Shown here piece by piece: positions 47,369 to 59,467 of a stretch of DNA of 64,000 nucleotides. The first letter of the stretch is position 1; every line of letters starts with the position of its first letter. The translations under genes and the position numbers were made by a program. The stretch covers positions 38,986,035-39,050,034 of the forward strand of contig JBCFYV010000024.1 of the NCBI GenBank assembly GCA_039000515.1, given 5' to 3'. This stretch comes from Timema cristinae. Its lineage: Eukaryota; Arthropoda; Insecta; Phasmatodea; Timematidae. The notes beneath the pieces are model-generated. The model searched no databases, was not told the origin of the DNA, and saw only the letters and a program-made list of their open reading frames with translations.

Positions 47369-50305
47369 TTATTTATAGTTCCCATAGTCTAACTTTAATT
47401 TGAAAGCTCTCTTGAATGGTGTTTTATTTTTGGGGCGTTTCCATGCCAAACCTAACGGTAACAATGACTCTTCATATGCATCAAGATTAGTTTCATCGTA
47501 ATAATCATAATCATCATAATCACTCTCATCGGAACTATTCATTTCTTTTTCAGGTACGTCATCCTTATATCCGTGAACGTTCTTTTTGTTGAAAGGTGTC
47601 GGTTCAGGAAGATTTTGAGATTTAATATTATCATCCTTAATGTTTTGAATCTTATCCGGATTAATTTGACTGGCTATTCTTTGATCGACCTTGAAATCAT
47701 TTCTCTTGTTATAGCGTATTATTTGAGGCTTTCGGCCGTGCTGAACCCGAGTATTTGACACGGTGGTCGGTAGTTCATAACCTTGAAGACCGGAGTCGTA
47801 TTGTTTACCAATAAGGACGTACTCAGAGCCGACTTCAAACGTTCCGCTACCATTTTTTTCATCTCGGTTATCAGGCACACGGTGAGTATATCCATTTTTA
47901 TTCTTATATTTCTCTTCACTAGATGATTCAAAGGATAAATCATATATGAGTTTGGGATTAAGGTCATCCTGATCGACTTGCTCTGCATAGTAATCGAAAT
48001 CGCGTCCAGTTCGAGTTTGAATCATCGAGTTCATTAGATATCTATTAACCGGCTCAACGTCACGTTTATCAGGTTTATAAGTCGCTATCCCATATTTTTT
48101 TTCGAATTTATAAACATAGTGTTTTGGGGTTTGATTTAACGTAGAGTTTTGTAGATTTTGTTCACCGACATTATGGGTTTCACCAGTCTCGTGGGTGATA
48201 TTCTGTGAACGCGTCTGGTTTCCAAATCTATTGATAAGATCTGGCAAGTATCGAATATATTTGCGATGATTTACAAGAACTTGTTTCTTTTTATTTGAAC
48301 TTAACCCATTTTTTAGGGTCACCCCACACAGAAGATCAAAGCTATTTTTGTCCGAAAGAAATGCGCATTTCCCCAAGGTCCCTTGTTTCATTTGAGGCCA
48401 AATGTTGCTCAGGATATTTAACATTCTTTCAACTCCTCCTGAAAATGTAAATCATAGGTGAGTTTAGAATGACAAAAGTATATGCAATTATATAATATGC
48501 TTAACTAACAAATAAAGTTCCTAGTCGGATAATATCTCTAATTATATTAATAGAAGTGTAATTCAACCAGCGGTGGACTAGCCGTTTTCAAGCGGCCCGG
48601 AACTACACATATGACGACGACCTTCAATATGCATTCATAAATGCCTCTGCAGCCATGTTTCAATGTAAGCTGAAGTGGAGTGTTTGTATTTTTATAGTTA
48701 GCTCGTTTAATCTAAAAGCCATTTAAGCTACATTTTCAATGATAACGTCTCTTTTAATTGCCTTTAAAACGTAAATTTATACTTTCTAATAACACGAGAA
48801 AAATAGTTTCTAAACTGTTAGACAATACTTGATAGTATGTGTTTGTAAGATATTTAGTGTCTCCTGTGTGGCAACACTGGACACTATTAGCGTATGTCCA
48901 ATCCTCTGTGTAATATTACATGATCCGTGTGTATCATAAGCGGAGGCTTATATGAAAGCTTAATAAAATTTATTGATAACACCAATTAAGTTATCTTAGT
49001 TATTATTACTTATTAGTTATCAACACAAAACAACAAATTTTGATATATTTAAGTTTGTAAAATGATCCTACATTCACTGCCTGTGTATATTACAAAGATG
49101 CACTGATATCATCGCTGAGGGAACTGCATGGTTACTATTGGGAAACAGTGTTGACATTCTCTCGTTTTCATGTGGTCAATCTCTCTCCTCAAATATAAGG
49201 TAGGTTTCACAACGTTGGTTAGCCGAGGTTGCCAGTAGCTTATTTTTACTCCACCTTTATAAATAACCGTAAGCGAGGAGATTTGGCAACAGTTAACCGA
49301 GAGAGAGCTAAGATTTTCTCCATATGACTTGCAGCCCCCTCAGTGATGATATTGGATGTAGTATCAGTCAGTGTTCATCAAACAAATGCTTTTACATTTT
49401 TCTGAAGAAATAATTTGTATGGAAAAAATAAAGCCCCAAGAAACAACAAACGTTTTACGTTTAATTACATCGTAAATATTCACAAATTGATATGTTATTG
49501 GCATACTCAGACTTATTCACTGGGACTTCTGACTAAAATTTAATAGATACAAATCAAACAATTAATTTAGTATTTATTTTAGTTCAAAGTAGTTGCGGTT
49601 GCCCAACTTAACAAATGTCACAATTAACATGCGCCCGACGGCTTCACTTTACCTCCGAAATAAGTCGTGCTACGAATTTTTATCGCTCAGAAACAATCCG
49701 TCGACCTCAGCTGGGTATGAATTCAAGAACATAGGGTCCTGAGTACTTTACCCCAAGACTACCTAGATCATATCTTGATGTATATATTTACACTAGAGTT
49801 TAAAAAAACTTTTTAACTTACGCTTATAAACCATGTGACTTGAACAAACAAGAATGTTGACTTTTGTAAATTTCTCGCTTTGTTACGACTCGTATATAAT
49901 ATAATTTTAACTGGATTAGTGCACACATATTTTCATTGAGACAATACCCTACAATTAACAGCAATAATAAAATAATTGTATATAAATACATCAATCAAAT
50001 CAAGTGAGTTTACTAACGATAGCTAACAATGAAGCTATGAGAAGGATTTATACTAGAGTTTGATAAGGGTATTTTGCAAAATAAAAATATAAGGAAATTT
50101 AATCTAATTTACACGAAAATTTGTTGAACAAATTTAAAAAATAGCAGCGACTCTAAAATATTGATTCACTAGCTCACATTTTTTAAGCCGCTAAACTGAA
50201 GTACCAACCTTCATTTTCAACTTTTTCTGTGCTTCCTTCTACTTTACTTTTTAATATCGATGTAGAAAAAACAACCATTACGGCAGCGACAGTAATAATC
50301 TTCAT
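47369..50305 (-). CDS. two-exon gene for a secreted, acidic and tyrosine-rich protein of unknown function
   Basis: Exon 1 (50305-50209) begins ATG and encodes a signal peptide, MKIITVAAVMVVFSTS then ILKSKVEGSTEKVENE, ending in phase 1 at GAAG|GTTGGT. The intron is 50208-48439 and ends tacattttcag. Exon 2 (48438-47369) starts in the matching phase, giving NEGGVERMLNIL across the junction, and runs open to a stop at 47369. The protein is 388 residues. The mature part has only two cysteines (GKCAFL...LLCGV), several basic clusters (SNKKKQ, PDKRD, NKRND) and an acidic, tyrosine-rich block at about 334-357 (SDYDDYDYYDETNLDAYEES). A basic C-terminus follows (LAWKRPKNKTPFKR). AATAAA lies at 47337-47332 after the stop. 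Basic sites and acidic tyrosines might be processing or sulfation sites, but that is inference. Not recognised as a known family. An additional upstream untranslated exon is possible. Confidence 0.75.
48439..50208 (-). other. intron of the secreted-protein gene, with a tRNA-like scrap
   Basis: Donor GTTGGT, acceptor tttacattttcag. At about 49640-49765 the minus strand has a degenerate tRNA-like head (ctaggtagtcttggggtaaa, gaattcataccc), probably an old SINE. Confidence 0.6.
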
Positions 50306-51229
50306 AGCATATATAAAATATATAGTTCACAAGATAATTCTAAGCTTCTTTACATGCATTGTAGTAGAAAATAAATGTAAATTTAAAGTATGCGCAATTA
50401 AATAGTTTTAATAGTTATGTTATATAATGACTCGATTCTTTGAAATAGAATGAATGTTAATGATTTCTCTCAAACTATAAAAATATAAGACAAATTTACA
50501 TGAATGTAATTAAGAAGGTCTAATCAAAATATATATTAGACATTTATTGTCCAGGAAAATTATTTATAAACAGTACTAACACTAAGTAAGATGTTGTAAT
50601 GATACTTAAATCGACTGAATAGTATAAATGAAATATTTTGTTGCTTGTGAAATATATTAATGTGTTTATGTAATGATAGTAGCATTAATAATTTTAAAAA
50701 GTATGACTTAAAGTAAAAAATACTTTAGTAATTCAGATTACAAACTTAGACCCTAAAAATGTATACTTTTTTTTAACTATGAAACAAAATTACTTTTGTT
50801 TTAATTTAAAGAGTAGAAAAAAGTAGCTTAGAATATGTGCACCGACATTAGAATGTAGGAAGGCCTGAAGATACCACAGAGGTAAATCATATATGGAAGA
50901 TAACCCTCCAGGTTAGATAACATCATATATGCATTTTTTTTTAAAGGCCTAAGGTCTATTAGCAGCTGGGAATGAATTTATTAGCCAATTAAATCTACAG
51001 GATGCTTTCGTAACACGTAGTGAGAGTGGGGGAAAACGCAAGTAAAGGGAAATATTTTTGCAATTTTTATAACAAAGTATATTTTTGGTCGAAATAAATA
51101 AAATATTGCTCTAATAGAAACATAGAGTTTAATTTTCTTCAAATGGTGACCTCAAAAGTTCTTGAATATATATCAAGGATGTCCTAAAATATAATCAAAC
51201 TTTTTCTTTTGATTTAAAAAGTTTGTCGT
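50306..51229. other. AT-rich DNA upstream of the minus-strand gene
   Basis: A TATA-like tatatattttatata lies within 25 bases upstream of the start codon, probably too close to be the core promoter unless the leader is very short. Otherwise nothing. Confidence 0.3.
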
Positions 51230-52200
51230 CTAATGCCCCTGTGATCATGACAGATATTCAATGACTGTTGAGGTCATCATGTGAAGAAAATTAAACTCTT
51301 GTCTGTACTGAAGCAATATTGTATTTGTTTAACCAATTTACCTAGTTCTGCAACAAACCACACCCAGACAGTAAACATTTACAGGTCGTAGCAACATATT
51401 GTGTTTCATCACCCAAACGACGTAAGTTTGTTTGTTTTGAATATTCCTGCTTTATCTATATTTTTTGTTTCATGGATGCCATTCCTTTTTACACTTAATT
51501 TTACGTTTGTTTCAAACTTCATTCTTTAGCAAGTTTTTAATTTGAATTTCAGTTCCATGAATATGATACGCTGTTTCTAGTATCGAAACATGTCGGATGA
51601 ATAACGTTCCAGTGATTTCCAGCACATACTGGAACAGTATGGAACAGTGGTTACAATTCAAACAACTCTTCAATTATGTATAACCTATTTTAAATTATTG
51701 TTTTAAATTGTCCCAAAGTTTAACTTCTTTCTTAGCTAGTTTATTACTGTAATAATTGTTTAAATTTACTTTCATTTTAAAATAATTTATAATTAATAAT
51801 ATATTATGTCATGTTATTAGTTCATTCCTATTCGACTAATTACATATTATAATAAACTTTATAAACTAGTTCGTTACTGTTATACTGGTTTGACTTTTAT
51901 TTTTATTTTAATTAAGTGGTTAATTAATAGTGTAATATGTCATATTATCAGTTTGTACCTATTTGACTCATATTACAGCACTCGTTGTAAGTGTAAATAG
52001 TTAATATCAAAGTATCCTAAACGTCCTGTAAGGGTTAATCATAGTGTCAACTTATACGCAATAGTTCATTTATCAATTATCTAATTTGAACCATCTTTCA
52101 TAAATTATAAAAGATAATATCTAAGTCTTGATGTATATTACAAAAAACTTTTGCTATGAAAACTGAAAAAATATTGGCTATCTCGCGTTCCTTACATACC
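51230..52200 (+). repeat. dispersed repeat, copy 2, interrupted (partner at 27.0 kb)
   Basis: Matching blocks lie at 51235-51330 and again at about 52140-52200. The 0.8 kb between has no match in the first copy and is probably an inserted element without clear ends. It contains gtatcgaaacatgtcgg. Confidence 0.5.
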
Positions 52201-52376
52201 CACCTTAAACAACTTTGACCCAAATTAGGCTTAAACCAACGAATTATATCAGCGAGCGTTCGTCAATTTTAACAGTATTACCTAAATAAATAGAGGAAAA
52301 AAATTTAATTCATTTGTTACCAGTATTGAAACTAAAGCTTTCAAATCAATAATAATAATAAAATTATTACATAGAT

Positions 52377-52610
52377 ACCCACACGGATGGATACATGACT
52401 AAGTGTCAAGTTCATCTAGTCTTGTCTGTTGGTGACGGTATGTCGGGATTCAAATCCTTGCCTCGTTGACTGAGGTTTTTTTTAAATTAATCATTTCTCA
52501 ATCTACTTTCACAAAAATGCTGGTACATTTCGTTTAAATTCGACCTAACTTAACCCTACCCCATTATTGTAACCATAAGTATATCCCGGACGGGTGTTAA
52601 GACGCAAAAC
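52377..52610 (+). repeat. SINE, variant of head type C
   Basis: The head is catgactaagtgtcaagttc with B box gggattcaaatcc, then a diverged body and tail tatcccggacgggtgttaag. It shares the gtgtcaagtt/ctcgtct head variant with the copy at 53.66 kb. Confidence 0.8.
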
Positions 52611-53201
52611 ACATCAAATAAAATCGCGTGGAAATATTGGAACTGTAGTTAGTTAACCTTAAAATAATGTTTGTATCAAAATTATTGTAGTTGATATTAC
52701 ACTCTCTCATTACAGAAAAAAAAAATCTTGAAAAATGTAACAGTAAATATGTTAGATTAATAAACGTATCCATTGTTACTTAGTAATAAAACCATGTTGA
52801 ATTTATTAACGTTAAATAAAGTTACTAATATTAGGTCGCGATTATAATGAATTGGTTTATAAAAACAAGTTTAAACAATGGAAACACTTCAAACTTTGTG
52901 GACTCGTAAATTTTGTTCTGAACGTAATTCGAATATTTTACAATACGATTTGCTTTTAAAAATTATTACTCGCTATTTTAAAAGTATAAAAATAAAAATA
53001 ATAATGAACGAGAGCATGAAGTGAAATTTATTAACAGATGCTGACTTCAAATATGGGTGGGTTTCTGATAATTAAATTTTCTGTGAATTGAAAATTTAAT
53101 TTACTAATCGATTATTTTTATATATTTTTTGTTTAATATTGGTATTCCATAAATGGTCTGAGAATTTACAGGTCCCGGTTCAATTTTAAAATAGACCGAT
53201 T
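52611..53201. other. AT-rich intergenic DNA upstream of the plus-strand gene
   Basis: Nothing recognised. Confidence 0.4.
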
Positions 53202-56200
53202 ATGTGTATTACGATAGTTCTAGAAATTATTTCTATATTAGTTTTTGCGATAGACGCCTTAAAAGTTGAAGCAGTGAAAATAATAGGTATGTTGCGTTGA
53301 TTTGTTATCTAAAGTAAACAAATTATAAATGGTCAAGGATTCAGAGTAATATTACACAATTTTAGGAAATGTATATTATGTCGTAATTCAATAGTCCTTA
53401 TCTAACGTTACTATACCATTGTTGTTGTGTATAAATAGACTCTACTAGTAATTAACGTAAACGTCCTGTTAGCCTATTCAGAAACGTAATTAGTTTGGTT
53501 TAATGAACTGTCTTAATTATTGTTATAAATAATAAATTCAATATTGATAGTTAAATTGACTATATTAGTTTTTATAATTGTGGATAAGCGAATCTAATTA
53601 TTAAAGTCAATATTTTGGTAAGCTTTTTATTTTAGTAATAAATAGCTAAAAATAAATCACACCGGTGATCACGAGGTATAAATGTCAAGCTCGTCTATTC
53701 TGGTTTGCTGTAAAGAATAGATTTAGGTTCGAATCTCAATCGGATGTATTCAGGGAGATTTATATTAAATAATTTACCACTCTTCCTCCAAACAAATGTG
53801 GGTATATTTCTTCTGAATTATATCTTCTTAGCTCTTAAACCCTCAATTTAATTAAACGCGTGTATCCCGGACGGGTAGTAAGACGTATAGCAAAATATAG
53901 CAGCTATATCTAGCTATGTATTTTGCATATTTAGTTGATTACATTTTGCTTATAGATTTAAAGCCACTTATAAATGGGTAGAGTAAAATTATTATTATTA
54001 TAAGCCCAGTTATAATTACTTACTCACTCTATAACATTAGGAAACTCAATAAGTTCATTGGCAACCTTACAAAATTAAGCAACCTGGCCCTATCTATAGC
54101 TAATTCTATCCATTACACCCTATCCCTATCTTGAGCTAGTTTTATCCAGCCCTTTCATTACACCCTATCCCTAGTTTGAGTTAGTTCTATCCAGTTCACC
54201 TAATTATAACTTATCTCTTTCAGGTCCATTCTAATGCTATCCTCCCATCTACGTCTAGGTCTTCCAATGGTCTCTTCCCATTGGGTTTGCCAGTCCGTAC
54301 TCCAAACAAGGTTCTAGAATCTCTCACTCGCGCTGCATGTCCTGCCAACCGTAATCTACAAGACTTGATTATCCTAACAATGTCTTGTGATGAGTACAAA
54401 GGTTATGTAACCTTTTACACTCCCCAGTAGCCTTATCCATTTTTGGACCAAATAAACATCTTGCTTAGGAAGCCTAATAATACCTATATTAATTAGTTGC
54501 TCACCCATTTTGGTGGCCGCATGGTCTAAGGTGTCACTCTCACAGTAAAATAGACCACCAATGACGGGGAGATCGAGGTTCCAATCTCAGTAGGGTGTAA
54601 TAAGTGTGGTATTTCCAAAATTGTTTTCTATTCTCCCTTCACTTAAATGCTATTACAGTTCCTATAAATATAGCCTTCCTCATCCTTAAAACCATTAGCG
54701 TCACTAGTACATAAGCGTATATCCCGAACGGGTAGTAAGACGTGCTGCTAAAAAAATAGCTAAGCAAATTGGTTTAGAATCTCTACAAACATCAGAACAG
54801 TTACTACCTGGAGTTTTCTTAAATGTCTGTGTGTAAAACAGCCTCCTTTTAATTTCCTAATTTCGAGCCAATCAAAAAATTTCAATCAAACTTAGCACAC
54901 ACATTGTCAATCAACCCTAGTTTATATTTTTCATATTTCTACGCGTTACTATTCTGAAACCATAAGTGTTAAAAAAAACTTAGATATTATAAAAATTGTA
55001 CCCGCATCAGATGTAGGTATAGTCTATGATGGGGGTTTCCATTTAGCGGCCACCTATGCCTTTTTTGCGGGCCACAAAGTTTCTTGGAAAAGTCCTCTAC
55101 TGAAGTATAAAATTCGTGTCTTTAGCCGATAAACGGAAAGTTTTGACTTGCGTAAGAAAAATTCACGAAAGCTACAACTGTTGTTTATATCTAATTTCTT
55201 CTTTACGTCTGCTGTATTATATTGACTTATCAAAAAATAAAATTTTCTAGTCGAAAAACGTGTTTATCATATAACTATTATTATTATTATTATTATTAGC
55301 ACCGCGTCTTACTACCCATTCTGGTTATACGCACTTACGCTAATGTGTAATGGTAGGGTGATTGTGAGATGAAATGAAGGACCTACAGTTTAACGTGGAA
55401 TCCGAACCACGGTGGAGGCCTGGCATTCCCACATTAACAAGATGTCTTGTCAGAGGTGAAGGAAGGGTTTGGTAATCAGATAAATCTTAGCCGGGACCGA
55501 GGATTGAACCCCGGCCGCCAGCATAGAAGTCTGACACCTTACCCCTAGACCACCAGGTCACCTATCATATAACTAATCCTGTTTAAATTACTACTTCTTA
55601 TTTCATTCACAATTAAATACCTGATCTCGTTTTTGCATTAGTTGACCAAAACTAGACGATTATGATGCGGCCCAGCCACTATTTTCGTTGATTCGATTGT
55701 GGCCCTAGGGCACTTTTAAGGTGGAAACCTTTGGTCAAAGGCGTCACTATCATAATAGACTGAACTGCCGATTATGGGGAGATCAAGGTTCAAATCCTGG
55801 TCTGGTGTGCTTGGAGTATTTTTTTTTCCTAGATGGTTTTCCACTTTCTCTCCAAGTAAATGCAGGTAAACTTTCTCTCAATTCAGCCTTCCTAATTCCT
55901 AACACATTAGATTAATTAGTACATTTGCGTCTACCAAACGGTTGGTAAAAAGGGGTACTAAAGATATATAACTAAAATAATCAGATGGGCATAAAGGGGA
56001 AACAGTCAGATGGGCATAAAGGGGAAACAGGGAAATTCATTTCAATAATCTCTGCGAAAATTTTAACTTGAGCCATCCATGAGTAATCAGACAAGATTAT
56101 ACTCACGCCTTTGTTTGCATGTCTACCACAGCGTGTATATTTTAAAATAAAATTATCAAGTTTTAATTGTTGTAAAAACGCCTTATAGCCCTTTGAGTTG

Positions 56201-56852
56201 GTGGCCATCTTGATTATGGTTTTGAATGTGTGTAATGTAAAAAACGAACAAATGAAATTCCTCAACTGATATTGTGTTGTGTTTAATAATGCGAGGCACA
56301 TTGCACGGTTTACTTTCAGGAGCTGGTGAATCATGCAGCCACGGAGATGTATATCAATTCATGAGGAAGGACATTTTAATAGCTCTTTGTTATTGCAACC
56401 CTGAAGATGCCAAAGAAGGTATGTGGTGCGCACTAAATCTGAATACAGAACAAGACCAAATTGCGGCTGAAAACTATTACCATCAAGATGACCTGTCAGT
56501 TCGAGATCACCAAATAGACAAAGGTTTGTTCGAGAACCCCGCTGATAAAAAATATGAGTATTATGAAGATAATGTCAAGCATACCAGTGAGAGAAATGAT
56601 CTTGGACAAATGGCTTATCCCGGTTTTCAAGATGGTAATGATGAACGAGAACCTATACTTGACCTTGAATATCTGAGGGAATATCTTGAAGGTGATGCCA
56701 CAGGATGTATCCCCGGTGAGGGTTACGAAGAAGAGGCAAACCGTCGTGCAATGAGGAAGGAACAGACTGAAATAAACAGGAAATGGCGAAGAGGAAAGGG
56801 AGTTTTTGTACACAAGTTTAATCTTCTAGATTCTATGGAAGAGAGAAAATAA
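53202..56852 (+). CDS. two-exon gene for a small secreted acidic protein of unknown function
   Basis: Exon 1 (53202-53286) encodes [20 protein letters not shown] then KVEAVKII, a signal peptide, and ends in phase 1 at ATAG|GTATGT, a strong donor. Exon 2 (56320-56852) follows ggtttactttcag in the matching phase and continues [15 protein letters not shown] to the stop. The 3033-bp intron holds three type C SINEs, a type A SINE and a LINE tail. The product is 205 residues. The mature part has five cysteines (ESCSHG, ALCYC, GMWC, ATGC) near its ends, an acidic middle ([27 protein letters not shown]) and a basic C-terminus (NRKWRRGKG). Another strong donor-like site (GAAG|GTATGT at 56419) lies inside exon 2, so alternative splicing is possible. 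AATAAA overlaps the stop. No family recognised. The layout matches the gene at 47.4-50.3 kb. Confidence 0.7.
53659..53890 (+). repeat. SINE, variant of head type C (intronic)
   Basis: The head is accggtgatcacgaggtata with tcaagctcgtctattctggt, B box aggttcgaatctcaat, and tail atcccggacgggtagtaaga. Confidence 0.85.
54080..54470 (-). pseudogene. C-terminal tail of an old LINE with an amplified segment (intronic)
   Basis: The minus strand from about 54360 reads [18 protein letters not shown] then [19 protein letters not shown], the typical end of many insect LINE ORF2 proteins (LRWLGHV...KP.GKRP.GRP). The next part, which normally reads WI.LAQDRDRW once, is present about three times as related segments of roughly 40 bases with stops (54080-54200). 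Confidence 0.7.
54502..54757 (+). repeat. SINE, head type C, full length (intronic)
   Basis: The head is ttggtggccgcatggtctaa. A mutated B box (gaggttccaatctcag), complete body and tail cccgaacgggtagtaagacg follow, with an A-run. Confidence 0.9.
55278..55562 (-). repeat. SINE, head type A, complete, 13-bp TSD (intronic)
   Basis: It runs (TTA)n, common tail, body, B box complement ggattgaacc, head complement accaccaggtcac. Perfect direct repeats tatcatataacta lie at 55265-55277 and 55563-55575. Confidence 0.97.
55718..55963 (+). repeat. SINE, head type C, full length (intronic)
   Basis: It has a degenerate head (ggtggaaacctttggtc), B box aaggttcaaatcc, body, and a mutated tail (accaaacggttggtaaaaag). 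Confidence 0.8.
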
Positions 56853-57324
56853 ATGTAATTGAATTTTATATTAGAAATGAATGCTCTTAAAGGGTGTCAT
56901 AAATTGAGGGAATTTAAAATGAGTGCGTGATGCAGGTTGAATTTTAAATCTCACGTTATTTAAATTCCCTTCATCCCTTGTTAAAATGACTAGTTCATCC
57001 TATAATGTTGCTCGTTTATCTTTCCTGAAGATTCCCTATCCCGATTCTACAAACACACAATGTTTATGCATACAATTTTTTTCCCCTTGTTCAATATTGA
57101 TTCAAGATTCAGCTGAATATTTTTGTTTCTTATTTTAGATAAATTTATGTTTTCCACTTCCTTTTTTTTTTTAACCTACATGAATTCAGAAAACATATCT
57201 TCAAGTTATTTTGATGGTTATCTCACATAGTTTAAGTTTTAAGCAGTTGCATGGAAATAAATACTAATAAAAAACTATTTCAATAGGAAAATTCATATTT
57301 TGAAGAAAAAAACTACATTACATC
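56853..57324. other. AT-rich intergenic DNA
   Basis: Nothing recognised beyond the 3' flank of the secreted-protein gene. Confidence 0.4.
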
Positions 57325-57540
57325 AGTCCGCAATCGCACTATACCGACAAAGCGGCCGACTTTTGTTGTCTCAGGTAGTGCCAACATCTGAGGATAGAGG
57401 GTATCAGGTGGTCAATACAATGAACCCTAAAGCCATTAAATCTCAGGTTTTCTAGGACGGAGTTGCTACGTCTTTATTCGGAGTTTGTGAACAGAGGTTG
57501 TCATGTGGTCAACACAACTAGCCCTCCAGCCGTTAATTAT
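57325..57540 (-). repeat. type D SINE body fragment
   Basis: ccgcaatcgcactataccga, aatgaaccctaaagcc and ttttctaggacggagttgct match 15100-15235 in order. The tRNA-like head is absent. Confidence 0.6.
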
Positions 57541-57577
57541 TAGATAAAGTCTTATTAAAATTGTATTTTTCTTCTGT

Positions 57578-57787
57578 TCCGCTACGTTTTATTTACTCGT
57601 TGGGTAAAACTCATGTAAGCTAATAACATTAAAAGTGGTAGGTATTAGGAAGGTATAACTTAGATTAAATGTAGCCGAATTTGAGTAGAGTGAGTGTGAG
57701 AAACACTGTGCCAAACCGACCTCCCTGTCAACCGAAAACCAGACTAAAATAGCTTGACATTTAGACCATGTGACCAGAAGCGCGGGT
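57578..57787 (-). repeat. SINE, head type C, decayed
   Basis: Tail-like gctacgttttatttactcgt, body gagtagagtgagtgtg, head end catttagaccatgtgaccag. Confidence 0.65.
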
Positions 57788-58070
57788 TAACTATGTTTGT
57801 ATTATCATGCAATAATGAAAGGGTGTTTATTGGCAAGTAGTAACTCACGCCTGATGGTATAAAACTCCTCCTACCTGGCATACCAGTGTATCAATAAAAT
57901 ACTCCAATCCGTCCTATACGGAATTCAAAGCAAAGTCCTCAAAAGGTAGCAGCGTCTTTGACGTTATCAACGTAATTTAATACAAAACATATATTAATAA
58001 CAACTTTACCTTGAGTTTAATATTCCTTTTACCTGTCAATAAAAAAATGAAATAAGATAAGTAGTAATTA
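57788..58070. other. intergenic DNA
   Basis: Nothing recognised. Confidence 0.4.
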
Positions 58071-58076
58071 TTTATT

Positions 58077-58548
58077 TTTTATCACAGCGTCTTACTACCC
58101 GTTTATATTATACACATATATGATAATTACTCTAATGAGTTAAGGATAAGGAATGAAGGATTTTAGAGGTGATCTACCATCATTTTCATATAAAGAGGGC
58201 GGTAAATCATTTAGGAAAAACCATCCTCAGTAGACCCAACAGAGATCTGAACCCTGATCTCCCCGTCATCAATAAGCAAGTTGTGGTGACCTGGTGGTCT
58301 AGGGTAAGGTGTCAGACTTCTTTGCTGGCGGCCGGGGTTCAATCCTCGGTCCCGGTACAGATTTATCTGATTGCCAAACCCTTCCTCCACCTCTGACAAG
58401 ACATCTTGTGAATGTGGGGAATGCCAGGCCTCCACCGTGGTTCGGATTCCACGTTAAACTGTAGGTCCTTCATTTCATCTCACAATCACCCTACCATTAC
58501 ACATTAGCGTAAGTGCGTATAACCCGAATGGGTAGTAAGACGCGGTGC

Positions 58549-58608
<60 letters not shown>

Positions 58609-58654
58609 GCAAGTTTAGCATGACACCTTAAACCTTTCGGCCACTGAGGAGGGT
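58077..58654 (-). repeat. SINE, head type C, split by a type A SINE
   Basis: Tail and body are at 58077-58282 and the head end at 58616-58654 (ttcggccactgaggagggt). The break lies in the tRNA-like head. Confidence 0.88.
58283..58603 (+). repeat. SINE, head type A, inserted in a type C SINE, 12-bp TSD
   Basis: Complete head (gtgacctggtggtctaggg), B box ggggttcaatcc, body, common tail and a long (TAA)n tract of about 60 bases. Direct repeats aataagcaagtt lie at 58271-58282 and 58604-58615. Confidence 0.95.
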
Positions 58655-59467
58655 AAGTTTTAATTGACAACAGAAATATTTATTGTGTAGGCTACATCAA
58701 AACTTAATATATTGAATAATGTAGACTATTGTATATAATAGTTTAACGATAGTAATCAAATGTGTACTCATGTTTGCTATACTATCTCCTGCAAATAAAA
58801 TGTAGCCACGCCAACCACGCGACCATATCATCCTGTAAACAGTTTCATATTTTTATAACCGAAATAAAAAAGAACGTAGAGGTTTTTATTCGCGATGTGT
58901 TACGAGCTAACGTAAAGTTGATTATATAGCTGAAGATATTTCTTGCTTTTTTTTTATTTCTCTAATACTATACAACTAACTTAAATGTAACGCACTGAAT
59001 TTAAATATTCTGATGTAAAAATACTCTTCTCTGTATCAAATTTAAATAAAAAAACTCATTCTATTTTTATTTATTTCGTTATACGTTTCAGATATCATTT
59101 GTCAATAAGTAAATCACTTATTTGATAAGAATTGCATCATAGGCCTATGTCAAATCCGAATGATAGGGAAATTATGCATTGATTTCCTTACGAATGAACA
59201 TTTTGAGCGCCATTTAGAAAACACACATTTATTTTTTCAGGTTAAGAGTAGTAACATTTTACTTTATTATTATTGTTATTTTATAAGTATCGATAATATC
59301 CAACAAAAGTTACAGGTGTACTTTACATGATTTGACGTATGAACACATGAAATTAGAACTAGTTGCTTTTTTTATCTGCCAGATATGTCCATTAGTAAGA
59401 AAGAAAAAAAAATGTGTATAGAACATGATTACGTTCGAACCAAAAGTCACATCATCGAAGTGTGGTT
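58655..59467. other. AT-rich intergenic DNA with a short repeat
   Basis: The block at about 59268-59370 is the partner of 47205-47300. Otherwise nothing. Confidence 0.4.

Noticed and set aside
55981..56334. 117-codon minus-strand frame opposite the start of the second secreted gene's exon 2
   Set aside because: No signal peptide or motif. The left part has a short duplicated segment (cagatgggcataaaggggaa twice), and the plus-strand exon is better supported.
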